Part shown: positions 34,700 through 43,831 of the stretch, piece after piece
How positions within the stretch are numbered: position 1 is the first letter of the stretch
Layout of the letters: each line of letters starts with the position of its first letter
Assembly: GCF_020559915.1 (NCBI RefSeq)
Contig: NZ_JAJCLZ010000009.1
Location: 45,139-109,138 of the forward strand
From: Ruminococcus sp. 210702-SL.1.03
Lineage (GTDB): Bacteria > Bacillota > Clostridia > Oscillospirales > Ruminococcaceae
Direction of reading: 5' to 3'
Length of the DNA stretch: 64,000 nt
The notes under the pieces: generated by a model
Databases searched by the model: none
What the model was told of the DNA's origin: nothing
The model's input: only the letters and a program-made list of their open reading frames with translations
Translations under genes and position numbers: made by a program

Positions 34700-36319
34700 T
34701 TGAAAATTACAGCTGCACAGGCTATGACAAAATGCTTAATTGCGGAGGATGTAAAGGTCGTCTTCGGTTATCCCGGCGCGGCGATATGCCCATTTTACGA
34801 CGCACTGCTTGACACCGATATACGCCATATCCTCGTTCGTCACGAAGCGAACGGCGGCCACGAAGCCAGCGGATATGCGCGAGTGACGGGAAAGCCTGCC
34901 GTATGCATAGCGACTTCCGGCCCGGGCGCGGTTAACCTTATTACAGCTATTGCGACTGCTTACGCCGACTCTATCCCGATAATCTGCATTACGGGTCAGG
35001 TGGCGCGCAGCCAGATAGGCAGCGACGCTTTTCAGGAGGCTGATATTACCGGCTCTGCTGAGCCTTTCGTAAAGCACAGCTATCTGGTAAGCAATGCCGA
35101 GGACATACCGCGTATCTTTAAAGAAGCATTTTACATCGCGGGCACCGGCAGACCCGGCCCCGTGCTGATAGACGTACCGATGGACGTTCAGAAAGAGCTT
35201 ATAGAGTTCGAGTACCCCGAAAGCGTGGATATTCGCGGCTATAAGCCTACCGTAAAGGGCAACTTCATGCAGGTAAAGCGCGTTTACGCGGCGCTGAAAG
35301 AGGCTGAAAAGCCGCTGATATGCGTCGGCGGCGGCGTGTTTGCGGCAGACGCCGTTAGGGAAGTGCGCCAGCTTGCGCGCACGATGGATATACCCGTGAT
35401 AAGCACTATGATGGGCATTTCCGCTTTCCCCTCGCAAGACCCGCTCTTTTACGGTATGCTCGGTACTCACGGCGTAAAGACCGCCAACCGCGCGGTAAAC
35501 GACTGCGACACCCTCTTCCTCATAGGCGCTAGGGTGGGCGACAGAGCCGTAAAAACGCCCCTTGCGCTGGAGCGTTCTACTAAGATAATACATATTGATA
35601 TAGACCCCGCCGAGATCGGCAAAAACATCGGCGTAGATTACCCGCTGGTCGGCGACGCTAAGCTCGTTTTGCGTCAGCTTCTGGAACTTGCCGAGCCGAT
35701 ACGCCACCCCGAGTGGCTGAGCCATCTCGACACGCTGCGTGCGGATGAAAGCTTCATCGAAGCGCCCGCAGGCACGGTCAACCCGCGCGAATTTATCGAT
35801 CTGCTCTCATCTAAAATGCCCGACGACGCTATAATCTGCGCCGATGTCGGACAAAATCAGATATGGACTTGCAACGAGTACAAATTCCGCGACGGCGGCA
35901 GATTTATCACCTCTGGCGGCATGGGAACTATGGGCTACTCTATACCTGCGGCTATCGGCGCTAAGCTTGCCGCGCCCGAAAGAAGCGTTGCGGCTGTCTG
36001 CGGCGACGGCTCTTTCCAAATGCAGATGATGGAGCTTGCTACGGCTGTACAGCACGGGGTGGATATAAAGATCATAGTTATGAAAAACACGCGCCTCGGC
36101 ATGGTGCGCGAGCTTCAGACCAACGGCTACGACGACAGGCAGACTGCGGTTTTCCTCGACGGCTCGCCCGACCTCATAACGCTGGCTAAGGCTTACGGAA
36201 TAAAGGCTCTGCACGTTCACGACCGCGAGAGCATGGAGCAGGCGGCGGAGCAGCTTGCAAACGGCAGCGGACTGATGTTCGCAGAGGTGGACGTTGATAA
36301 AGACTTCCCGACGCTGTAA
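34700..36319 (+). CDS. ilvB: Acetolactate synthase, large (catalytic) subunit
   Basis: A 539-residue thiamine-diphosphate enzyme that condenses pyruvate (or pyruvate with 2-ketobutyrate) at the first common step of branched-chain amino acid synthesis. It has the three usual domains: an N-terminal PYR domain with the catalytic Glu in HEANGGHEASGYAR near 48; a central FAD-type domain; and a C-terminal PP domain with the ThDP motif GDGSFQMQMMEL near 435. I place the start at TTG 34700: CGGAGG lies 8 bases before it and the product then opens KITAAQAMTKCL, the family's usual start. The upstream ATG codons (34670, 34673) precede the ribosome site. It heads ilvB-ilvN-ilvC. Confidence 0.94.
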   Translation: MKITAAQAMTKCLIAEDVKVVFGYPGAAICPFYDALLDTDIRHILVRHEANGGHEASGYARVTGKPAVCIATSGPGAVNLITAIATAYADSIPIICITGQVARSQIGSDAFQEADITGSAEPFVKHSYLVSNAEDIPRIFKEAFYIAGTGRPGPVLIDVPMDVQKELIEFEYPESVDIRGYKPTVKGNFMQVKRVYAALKEAEKPLICVGGGVFAADAVREVRQLARTMDIPVISTMMGISAFPSQDPLFYGMLGTHGVKTANRAVNDCDTLFLIGARVGDRAVKTPLALERSTKIIHIDIDPAEIGKNIGVDYPLVGDAKLVLRQLLELAEPIRHPEWLSHLDTLRADESFIEAPAGTVNPREFIDLLSSKMPDDAIICADVGQNQIWTCNEYKFRDGGRFITSGGMGTMGYSIPAAIGAKLAAPERSVAAVCGDGSFQMQMMELATAVQHGVDIKIIVMKNTRLGMVRELQTNGYDDRQTAVFLDGSPDLITLAKAYGIKALHVHDRESMEQAAEQLANGSGLMFAEVDVDKDFPTL

Positions 36320-36448
36320 AAAAACGTTTAAACGTTTAATTCTTTGATTGGAAATAAAATCACAATTAAGAAATGAAATCAGAAAAATTAATATCGCGTA
36401 CAAGAAATAAGCGTATAATTTAAAATTACAAAAGGAGAGTATAAGGGT

Positions 36449-36946
36449 ATGAAGCATACTATATCCGTACTTGTAGAAAACCACAGCGGCGTGCTTTCGC
36501 GCATAAGCGGTCTGTTTTCCCGCCGCGGTTTCAATATCGAAAGCTTAGCGGTAGGCCCTACTCAGGACGACGCCGTTTCGCGCATAACCATTATCGCCGA
36601 CGGCGACGAATACACCGTTGAGCAGATAGAAAAACAGCTCAATAAGCTGGTAGAGGTAATAAAGGTAAAGACCTTTAAGGCGGGCGAGTGCATGGCGCGC
36701 GAGCTGCTGCTTGTAAAGATAGCCGCTGGCGCGGACAAGCGTCAGGACATAATGACTATCTGCGAGATAGCGAACGCTAAGGTAATAGACCTTACCCTAA
36801 ACACCATGACGCTGGAAGTTTGCGATAAGTACGAGCACCTCAAGAGATTTGAAGAGCTGATAGCCCCCTACGGAGTTGTTGAGATGGTGCGTACAGGCAC
36901 TATCGCAATCCAGAAGGGCGCAGAGATAATCGCGCCGAAAAAGTAA
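36449..36946 (+). CDS. ilvN: Acetolactate synthase, small regulatory subunit
   Basis: A 165-residue regulatory subunit that gives the synthase full activity and feedback inhibition by valine. An ACT domain (residues 1-75: SVLVENHSGVLSRISGLFSRRGFNIESLAVGPT) is followed by the ALS_ss C-terminal domain (about 80-160). Length is normal. ATG 36449 has AAAGGAGAG upstream. It lies 129 bases after ilvB; that gap contains two adjacent AAACGTTT palindromes (36322-36337) and a possible TATAAT at 36414, so an internal promoter is conceivable. Confidence 0.95.
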   Translation: MKHTISVLVENHSGVLSRISGLFSRRGFNIESLAVGPTQDDAVSRITIIADGDEYTVEQIEKQLNKLVEVIKVKTFKAGECMARELLLVKIAAGADKRQDIMTICEIANAKVIDLTLNTMTLEVCDKYEHLKRFEELIAPYGVVEMVRTGTIAIQKGAEIIAPKK

Positions 36947-36955
36947 GCTATATAG

Positions 36956-38038
<1,083 letters not shown>

Positions 38039-38069
38039 TAAACTGTTCGGCTTATATCTGAATATTACG

Positions 38070-38114
38070 GCGCGGGGCGTTTGCACTTATCAGCAGGCGC
38101 GCCGCGCTTTTTTT
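38070..38114 (+). terminator. Intrinsic terminator after ilvC
   Basis: GC-rich 15-base arms (38070-38084 and 38093-38107) pair with one mismatch and two wobbles, followed by seven T. Confidence 0.85.
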
Positions 38115-38133
38115 GTTGTGAACCGAATGTAAA

Positions 38134-38169
38134 CTTTGTCAACCAAAAATGTGATTTAGGTTGACAAAG
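38134..38169 (+). promoter_or_regulatory. BirA-like biotin operator upstream of bioY
   Basis: A perfect inverted repeat, CTTTGTCAACC (38134-38144) and GGTTGACAAAG (38159-38169), separated by 14 bases. This is the layout of the biotin operator bound by BirA (TTGTnAACC, 14-16 bases, GGTTnACAA). The right arm covers the -35 box of the bioY promoter, so binding would block transcription when biotin is plentiful. Confidence 0.85.
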
Positions 38170-38189
38170 CCTGCGCGCCGTGTTATAAT
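38161..38189 (+). promoter_or_regulatory. Promoter for bioY
   Basis: A perfect TTGACA (38161-38166) and TATAAT (38184-38189) with a 17-base spacer; the -35 lies inside the BirA-like operator. Confidence 0.85.
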
Positions 38190-38229
38190 TGATACGTTGA
38201 AAAAAATCACGAAAAATGAGGTATGTAAA

Positions 38230-38802
38230 ATGGCAACAGAAAACACGGCTTCAAAGAAGCAGGTATTTACAGTTAAGGAAATGGCTTTCACAGCTATGTT
38301 CGCGGCGCTGCTAGCGGTATGTTCTTGGATCTCTATACCCCTCACCGTGCCGATAACCTTACAGACATTCGCAGTTTTCGCGGCGGTAGCGCTGCTGGGA
38401 ACTAAGTGCAGTTTCACCGCTATTACGGTTTGGATACTTCTCGGCGCAGTTGGCGTGCCTGTATTCGCGAATTTCAAGAGCGGTATCGCAGTGCTTTCCG
38501 GCCCTACCGGCGGCTACATTCTCGGAATGCTGCTCTGCCCGCTGGTTTACGCAGGCGTGAGAAAGCTTTTCGGCGAGCTGCGCGGCAAGATCTATGTTAA
38601 AGCGCTCGGCATGGTGCTGGGTCTGTTGGTTTGCTACGCTTTCGGAACTGTTTGGTTCATCAAGGTCTTCACGCAGGATATTTCCGTTATCGGCGCGCTG
38701 AAACTTTGCGTATTCCCCTTCCTCGCTTTCGACGCTATCAAGATCGCGCTCGCGCTGGTGCTTGATAACCGCCTCGGCAAGTTCATCGGAATAGCTAAGT
38801 AA
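38230..38802 (+). CDS. bioY: Biotin transporter substrate-binding subunit BioY
   Basis: A 190-residue BioY, the membrane S component that binds biotin, either alone or with the ECF transporter energising module (not encoded here). About six membrane helices; family marks are FTAMFAALLAVCSWISIPL and PITLQTFAVFAAVALLG near residues 22-55, then LSGPTGGYILGML near 95, a hallmark of BioY. ATG 38230 has GAGGT upstream; the open frame further upstream includes the promoter itself and cannot be coding. It is monocistronic and, judging by the operator, controlled by biotin through BirA. Confidence 0.95.
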   Translation: MATENTASKKQVFTVKEMAFTAMFAALLAVCSWISIPLTVPITLQTFAVFAAVALLGTKCSFTAITVWILLGAVGVPVFANFKSGIAVLSGPTGGYILGMLLCPLVYAGVRKLFGELRGKIYVKALGMVLGLLVCYAFGTVWFIKVFTQDISVIGALKLCVFPFLAFDAIKIALALVLDNRLGKFIGIAK

Positions 38803-38827
38803 GATAAAAGATCTGTTTTGCAAAAAT

Positions 38828-38870
38828 AATACCCGCCGCCTGTATCCACCGCAGGCAGCGGGTATTTTTA
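38828..38870. terminator. Bidirectional terminator between bioY and recX
   Basis: AATACCCGCCGCCTG (38828-38842) pairs with CAGGCAGCGGGTATT (38852-38866) with one mismatch, flanked by A and T runs. Its right end touches the recX stop codon. Confidence 0.85.
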
Positions 38871-39518
38871 TTCGTCTTCAAATTCGTCGAGCTCTTCGTT
38901 TTCGTAGTCCTCGATCATATCGGCGATGGCTTCTTTTATCTCGCCGTAGCCGTAGCCCTGCCGCGCAAGCGCGTTTTTCAGCTTTTGCATCAAGTCGCGG
39001 TCGTCGGGGTCGAAATACTTCATGTACCTCCGCTCGGCAAGCTCTCGCGCACGTTCGGCGGCGTCATCGCGGTAAGGCTCTAGCGCCTGCTCGATAACGG
39101 CGGCGGGTATGCCTTTCTCGCGCAAAAACTGCTTCACGCGAAATTCGCCCAGCAGCTTTACCTCAAACTTCTGCCGCGCCAGCGTTTCGGCGTAGCGCAC
39201 ATCGTCGATAAACCCGCGCCCCGCAAGGTCGTCCGCGACCTCGAAGCATATGTCCTCCTCGTAGTTGTTCATCAGCTTCTTCACCATGTCGGCATACGAA
39301 TAATCGCGGTAGTCGAGCAGATACATCGCCCGTTCGCGCGCACGGCGAAAAGTGTCGGCGTGCTTTATCTCTTCCCAAGCCGCCGCAGGAATATCCGCCC
39401 CCGCGCGCAGGCTGTACCGCTGAACTATATCGGCGTTCAGAAAATCGCACTCGCCGTCCTCAAAAGTAAGCTGCATGGTGCGACCCTTGTATTTTTCGAC
39501 GCGTTCAAGCTTCGGCAT
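38868..39518 (-). CDS. recX: RecA regulator RecX
   Basis: A 216-residue RecX-family protein that binds RecA filaments and tempers recombinase activity. It is helical and highly charged. The family core is visible as YLLDYRDYSYADMVKKLMNNY near residue 87, ADDLAGRGFIDDVRYAETLARQKF near 115, and GEFRVKQFLREKGIPAAVIEQAL near 143. The third three-helix repeat ends near 200 (YMKYFDPDDRD to GYGYGEIKEAI). The tail is acidic. It lies 3 bases after recA on the same strand, the classic recA-recX pair. Confidence 0.9.
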   Translation of the reverse strand: MPKLERVEKYKGRTMQLTFEDGECDFLNADIVQRYSLRAGADIPAAAWEEIKHADTFRRARERAMYLLDYRDYSYADMVKKLMNNYEEDICFEVADDLAGRGFIDDVRYAETLARQKFEVKLLGEFRVKQFLREKGIPAAVIEQALEPYRDDAAERARELAERRYMKYFDPDDRDLMQKLKNALARQGYGYGEIKEAIADMIEDYENEELDEFEDE

Positions 39519-39521
39519 CGC

Positions 39522-40745
39522 TTATTCTCCCAGATTTGAAATATCTACGGGGGCAAATTCCTCAAAATCTTCGTCGGCGTTTACCACCAGATCGGGCATC
39601 TCGCTTTCGGCAGGCTCAGCGCTTTCAGCAACTCCCGCCGCGGCGGCAGCCTTTTCCTCCAGCTTGCTCTTCTTCTTCGACGCTTTTTTCTCTGCTTGCT
39701 TCTGCTCCTCTTCGGCGAGGCGCACCTTTATCTTTTCCTCGATCTCTTTCATAGTATCGGGGTGCTCTTTGAGGAATATTTTGGCGTTATCTCTGCCCTG
39801 ACCCAGCTTTTCATCATTGTAGCTGAACCAAGCGCCGCCCTTTTTCACAACGCCGAGGTCTACCGCGAGGTCGAGAACTTCGCCCGTGCGCGAGATTCCC
39901 TCGCCGTACATTATGTCAAATTCGCACTCTTTGAAAGGCGGAGCGACCTTGTTTTTCACTATCTTTACGCGGGTGCGGTTGCCGATTATCTCGCTGCCGT
40001 TCTTGATGGCTTCGCCTTTTCTGACGTCCATTCGTACCGAGGCGTAGAATTTCAGCGCGCGTCCGCCGGGGGTAGTTTCGGGGTTGCCGTATATCACGCC
40101 TATCTTTTCGCGTATCTGGTTGATGAAGATAGCCGCGCAGTTAGACTTCGAGAGTACCGCTGTCAGCTTTCTCATCGCTTGCGACATAAGTCTTGCGAGT
40201 TGGCCGACGTGTGTGTCGCCCATATCGCCGTCTATCTCAGCTTTCGTTACCATAGCGGCAACTGAGTCGATAACTATGCAGTCGATAGCTCCCGAACGCG
40301 CCAGCGCTTCCGCTATCTCGAGCGCCTGCTCGCCGCTGTCAGGCTGAGAAACGAGCAGATTGTCGATGTCAACTCCCAGTTTCGCGGCGTAAACGGGGTC
40401 AAGGGCGTGCTCTACGTCGATGAAGGCTACCTCGCCTCCCATCTTCTGCGTTTCAGCTATGCAGTGCAGGGCAACGGTGGTCTTACCGGAAGATTCAGGG
40501 CCGTAAAGCTCTACTATACGTCCGCGCGGTATTCCGCCGATGCCGAGCGCTAAGTCGAGCGTCATCGAGCCGGTAGGTATCGCTTCGATGTCCATAGTTG
40601 AGTTTGAGCCGAGCTTCATGATAGCGCCCTTGCCGTATTTTTGCTCTATTACTGAGATGGCGGTCTCCAACGCCTTTTTCTTCTCCTCAGCGTCGGTGAT
40701 CCGCTTTACCTGCGGTTTTTCTTTTTTCTTCTTATCTATTGCCAT
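39522..40745 (-). CDS. recA: Recombinase RecA
   Basis: A 407-residue RecA, the ATP-dependent strand-exchange protein of homologous recombination and SOS activation. It has Walker A GPESSGKT (residues 82-89), Walker [11 protein letters not shown] near 156, the L1 region, and the L2/NPETTPGG stretch near 220-228. The catalytic core ends near 345. The C-terminal tail is longer than usual, first Lys/Glu/Ala-rich (about 350-380) then acidic (ending [15 protein letters not shown]). The start follows AAAGGAATGG. A TATAAT on the minus strand lies near 40798, but its -35 is unclear and I see no LexA-type site I would defend. Confidence 0.97.
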   Translation of the reverse strand: MAIDKKKKEKPQVKRITDAEEKKKALETAISVIEQKYGKGAIMKLGSNSTMDIEAIPTGSMTLDLALGIGGIPRGRIVELYGPESSGKTTVALHCIAETQKMGGEVAFIDVEHALDPVYAAKLGVDIDNLLVSQPDSGEQALEIAEALARSGAIDCIVIDSVAAMVTKAEIDGDMGDTHVGQLARLMSQAMRKLTAVLSKSNCAAIFINQIREKIGVIYGNPETTPGGRALKFYASVRMDVRKGEAIKNGSEIIGNRTRVKIVKNKVAPPFKECEFDIMYGEGISRTGEVLDLAVDLGVVKKGGAWFSYNDEKLGQGRDNAKIFLKEHPDTMKEIEEKIKVRLAEEEQKQAEKKASKKKSKLEEKAAAAAGVAESAEPAESEMPDLVVNADEDFEEFAPVDISNLGE

Positions 40746-40841
40746 TACTATCCATTCCTTTCAGAACCATTGCCTATGCGTTTCCCTTTTCTATGCTATG
40801 ATTATAACACATTAGCTGTATCAAAATCGGGACAATTAAAA

Positions 40842-41756
40842 TCAGTGCAGATTTCTCTCAGCCTTGTCGAGCTGGTCGTAGAGATTCACCGCTTCGTTTT
40901 TCTGCACGCTGTTTCTGCCGTAAACACAGCGGTTTATGCCAGCCATATCGCGGCGGGCGCGCACGTCGTGCATACCTGCCTGTATCATTATCTGCATTAC
41001 CTCGTCCTCTTGCCCCGCGCCGATCTCAAACATCATTATGCCCTCGGGCTTTAGGCGGCTCTTCCAAAGGCGAACTATCTCGCGGTAAAAGTCGCAGCCG
41101 TCCTCGCCGCCGAAAAGCGCTTCCACAGGTTCAAAAGTTACCTCTTTTTGCAGCTTTTTCATGTCCGCAGCGCTGATGTACGGCGGATTGCTGATAATAA
41201 GGTCGGCGAGAGGCAGCTTTTCGGGCAGGCTCTCGTCCGTAACGTCGCCCAGCAGGGGTTTGCAGGCGCTGTTCAGCCGCGTGGCGTTCTCCTTGAGGAA
41301 ATACATAGCCGCTTCCGACTTCTCAACGCACCATACCTCTTTGCAGTCCAGCTTTTTCTCGAGCGTGATGCCGATACAGCCGCTGCCCGAGCATAGGTCG
41401 ATAACTGTAAGTTCTTTTTCGCCGCCCAGCAGCGAGCAGGCGCACTCTATCAGCGTTTCGGTGTCCGCGCGGGGTATAAGTACGCCGCTGCCGACTTTGA
41501 AGCTTTCGCCGCAAAAATCCCATTTGCCGATGATGTATTGCAGAGGTTCACCCATCAGCCTGCGCGCAAGTAAGTTGGCGCAAAGCTTTATCTGCTCAGT
41601 ATCCGCCTGCGTTTTCGCGTCAAATTTGCCGCGGCAGTTAAAGCCCAGCGCCGCGCCCGCAAGCTCGCGAGCTTCCCAATAAGCGTTGGAAATGCCAGCC
41701 TCGGTCAATTTTTCCGAAAGGCTCTGTATAATATCTCTATATGTATAATTTACCAT
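40842..41756 (-). CDS. prmC: Release factor glutamine methyltransferase PrmC (HemK)
   Basis: A 304-residue SAM-dependent methyltransferase that methylates the Gln of the GGQ motif in peptide release factors. An N-terminal helical domain (1-80) is followed by a Rossmann domain with IPRADTETLIECA near 97, VIDLCSGSGCIGI near 117, and the catalytic NPPY (SNPPYISAADM) near 190. Its start overlaps the end of the DUF1385 gene by seven bases, so the two are translationally coupled. That gene pair is common in clostridia, often with prfA, which is absent here. Confidence 0.93.
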   Translation of the reverse strand: MVNYTYRDIIQSLSEKLTEAGISNAYWEARELAGAALGFNCRGKFDAKTQADTEQIKLCANLLARRLMGEPLQYIIGKWDFCGESFKVGSGVLIPRADTETLIECACSLLGGEKELTVIDLCSGSGCIGITLEKKLDCKEVWCVEKSEAAMYFLKENATRLNSACKPLLGDVTDESLPEKLPLADLIISNPPYISAADMKKLQKEVTFEPVEALFGGEDGCDFYREIVRLWKSRLKPEGIMMFEIGAGQEDEVMQIMIQAGMHDVRARRDMAGINRCVYGRNSVQKNEAVNLYDQLDKAERNLH

Positions 41757-42733
41757 TTGTCAGACTCCCCATCTTCAGGTATTACCGCTTTCATCGCGGC
41801 AATGGCACACTCTATCTGCTCCCTGCTAGGCTCGCTGGTGGTTATGCGCTGTATCCATAAACCGGGCGCAGATATAATTTTTGTAGCGATGTTGTCGTAT
41901 TTTCCCGCAAGCATTATCAGCTCAAAAGCTATGCCCGTAACTATCGGCAGCAGCGCGATCTTGCAGAGCACTCTGAGCAGCACAATGTCCCATGTAACGT
42001 GGAAAACGGTGTTGATGAAAATGCTGATGAAGAGTACGAGGAATATAAAGCTGGTGCCGCAGCGCGGGTGGAAACGGCAGTGTTTCGCGACGTTTTCGGG
42101 CGTGAGCTCCTCGCCGTGCTCGTAGCAGGCGATTGTCTTGTGCTCGGCGCCGTGGTATTCGTATGTTCTGCCGATGTCGGGCATTTTCGCGGTGAGCGCC
42201 GTGTAGCCGACGAATATCGCGATCTTTAGCAGACCCTCGATGATGTTTTTCACAACAGTAGGCATACCGCCGAAAAGTGCGCTGAGCCCTTTGAGTATCA
42301 GCGAGGGAACGTACATGAAGAGCACGATTGCCAACAGCACGCCGACTATCATCGAGATGGTCGTAAGCACGGGCATGAGTTTATCGCCGAATTTGTCGTC
42401 GAGCCACTGCTCAAATTTGGTCATTTCTTCCTCTTCGCCATCTACCATTTGCTTGTCGGCGGAGCGCGAGAGGCACTTGTATCCGTCGATCATAGAGATC
42501 ACGAAGCTGAAAATGCCGCGGATAAAGGGGGTTTTGCGGTACCAGGGCAGCTTTCCGCCGCCGTTTATCTCCCATTCTTCGAGGTCGATGGTGCCGTTTG
42601 GCAGACGGCAAGCCATAGCCGCCTTACCGACGCCGCGCATCATAACGCCCTCGATAACAGCCTGACCGCCGATGCGGGTCTTAAATTTCTCGCCGCCAAC
42701 GGCAGGGTTAGAATTATTTTTATCTGAACTCAC
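41750..42733 (-). CDS. DUF1385 family membrane protein
   Basis: A 327-residue membrane protein of the DUF1385 family (B. subtilis YqhQ-like). It opens with the family's GGQAVIEGVMMRG motif near residue 22. Four or so membrane segments follow (about 118-140, 165-185, 230-255, 262-285), and YHGAEHKTIACYE with conserved His and Cys is near 195, with RFHPRCGTSF near 218. The His/Cys pattern suggests metal binding, but the function is unknown. It is the first gene of a two-gene unit with prmC and has its own promoter. Confidence 0.92.
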   Translation of the reverse strand: MSSDKNNSNPAVGGEKFKTRIGGQAVIEGVMMRGVGKAAMACRLPNGTIDLEEWEINGGGKLPWYRKTPFIRGIFSFVISMIDGYKCLSRSADKQMVDGEEEEMTKFEQWLDDKFGDKLMPVLTTISMIVGVLLAIVLFMYVPSLILKGLSALFGGMPTVVKNIIEGLLKIAIFVGYTALTAKMPDIGRTYEYHGAEHKTIACYEHGEELTPENVAKHCRFHPRCGTSFIFLVLFISIFINTVFHVTWDIVLLRVLCKIALLPIVTGIAFELIMLAGKYDNIATKIISAPGLWIQRITTSEPSREQIECAIAAMKAVIPEDGESDKW

Positions 42734-42786
42734 AGGAATTTCCTTTCTAAGTGAAAAAATACGAGTAGAAACAAATACTCATACTA

Positions 42787-42815
42787 ATTATAACATGGGT
42801 AGGGTAAAAAGTCAA
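42787..42815 (-). promoter_or_regulatory. Promoter for the DUF1385-prmC unit
   Basis: On the minus strand, TTGACT (42810-42815), 17-base spacer and TATAAT (42787-42792). Confidence 0.75.
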
Positions 42816-42880
42816 TGATTTAGGGTAGAAATGTTAGGAGAAAAATTAGGCATAGTGAACAAAAGAATTTCCAAACAAAG

Positions 42881-42909
42881 TAAAAGCGCCCCTTCAAAAA
42901 AGGAACGCT
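42881..42909 (-). terminator. Probable terminator after pyrE
   Basis: AGCG-CC-CCTT pairs with AAGG-AA-CGCT (two 4-bp stems with a 2x2 internal loop); read on the minus strand it is followed by TTTTACTTT. It is weaker than the other terminators in this window. Confidence 0.55.
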
Positions 42910-42938
42910 GTATAAAAATTCAATTGCAAAAGAGCAGC

Positions 42939-43598
42939 TTAACCCTCGACCCCGTAGGTCTTTCTGTACTCCAGCATCTTGTCAAGATACTCCTTGCCCT
43001 CAACAATGCCGTTTCTGATGGCCTCGATGATGTCGTCGATGGTCACGATGGAGTAAACCTTTACGCCAAAGGTCTTGTACGCGTCCTGAACCGCCGAAAG
43101 CTCGCTGTTGAGTGCCTTTTCCATGCGGTCTACCGTGATGACCATGCCCGTAACGTTCACTTTAGCCGCGCCCTCAAGCTTCGGCATTACCTCGCGCAGA
43201 GCCTTTCCAGATGTCATAACGTCCTCGATGATGACTACCTTGTCGCCGTCCTCAAGCTTTCTGCCGACAAACATTCCGCCCTCGCCGTGGTCTTTGACCT
43301 CCTTGCGGTCGAAACAGTAGGCTACGTCCTTGCCGTACTCGTTGTAAAGCGCTACAGCTGCCGATACCGAAAGCGGTATGCCCTTGTATGCAGGGCCGAA
43401 AAATACGTCGGCTTCGATGTTGTTCTCGTTGATGCAGTGCGCGTAAAATTCACCCAGCTTCGCAAGCTGCGCGCCTGTCTTGTAGTTGCCGGCGTTGATG
43501 AAATACGGCGCTTTTCTGCCGCTCTTAAGCGTGAAATCGCCAAACGTCAGCACGCCGCTGTCTGCCATAAATTTGATAAATTCTTCCTTGTAAGTCAT
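42939..43598 (-). CDS. pyrE: Orotate phosphoribosyltransferase
   Basis: A 219-residue type I phosphoribosyltransferase that joins orotate and PRPP to give OMP in pyrimidine synthesis. It has the FTLKSGRKAPYFINAG substrate segment near residue 20. FFGPAYKGIPLSVSAAVAL follows near 65 and the PRPP-binding motif VVIIEDVMTSGKALRE near 122. ATG 43598 is the natural start (MTYKEEFIKF); the frame can be extended to TTG 43619 but that lacks a ribosome site. It is transcribed alone, without other pyr genes nearby, and I see no PyrR-type leader. Confidence 0.95.
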   Translation of the reverse strand: MTYKEEFIKFMADSGVLTFGDFTLKSGRKAPYFINAGNYKTGAQLAKLGEFYAHCINENNIEADVFFGPAYKGIPLSVSAAVALYNEYGKDVAYCFDRKEVKDHGEGGMFVGRKLEDGDKVVIIEDVMTSGKALREVMPKLEGAAKVNVTGMVITVDRMEKALNSELSAVQDAYKTFGVKVYSIVTIDDIIEAIRNGIVEGKEYLDKMLEYRKTYGVEG

Positions 43599-43635
43599 TA
43601 TCTGCACAACTCCCGTCAAAAATATTTACACAATA

Positions 43636-43664
43636 ATTATATCATACTTGCCGACAAATTGCAA
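43636..43664 (-). promoter_or_regulatory. Promoter for pyrE
   Basis: On the minus strand, TTGCAA (43659-43664), 17-base spacer and TATAAT (43636-43641). Confidence 0.65.
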
Positions 43665-43675
43665 GGGCGTGACAC

Positions 43676-43831
43676 TTGTTTTTTTGCAGCGAAGTGCTAT
43701 AATTATATATGGCTGAAAAGCCGCCTTATTATAAAGGTATATTTTGATGATCGGAGTGTATATAGATGTCTGATACTGGTAAAATTATCGCGTATATGCT
43801 TTGTACAGCTCGGCAATATCCCGAACTGCGG
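43676..43831 (+). other. Orphan promoter and short gene start facing sigF
   Basis: On the plus strand, TTGTTT (43676-43681), 16-base spacer and TATAAT (43698-43703) lead to ATG 43766 with CGGAGTG at good spacing. The product opens MSDTGKIIAYMLCTARQYPELR and then runs into the antisense of sigF, where codon quality collapses. This looks like the 5' end of a gene cut off by a rearrangement, or a chance ORF behind a real promoter. I recognise no function. Confidence 0.35.

Noticed and set aside
42960..43700. PyrR-type attenuator before pyrE
   Set aside because: The leader is short and no terminator/antiterminator pair is seen.
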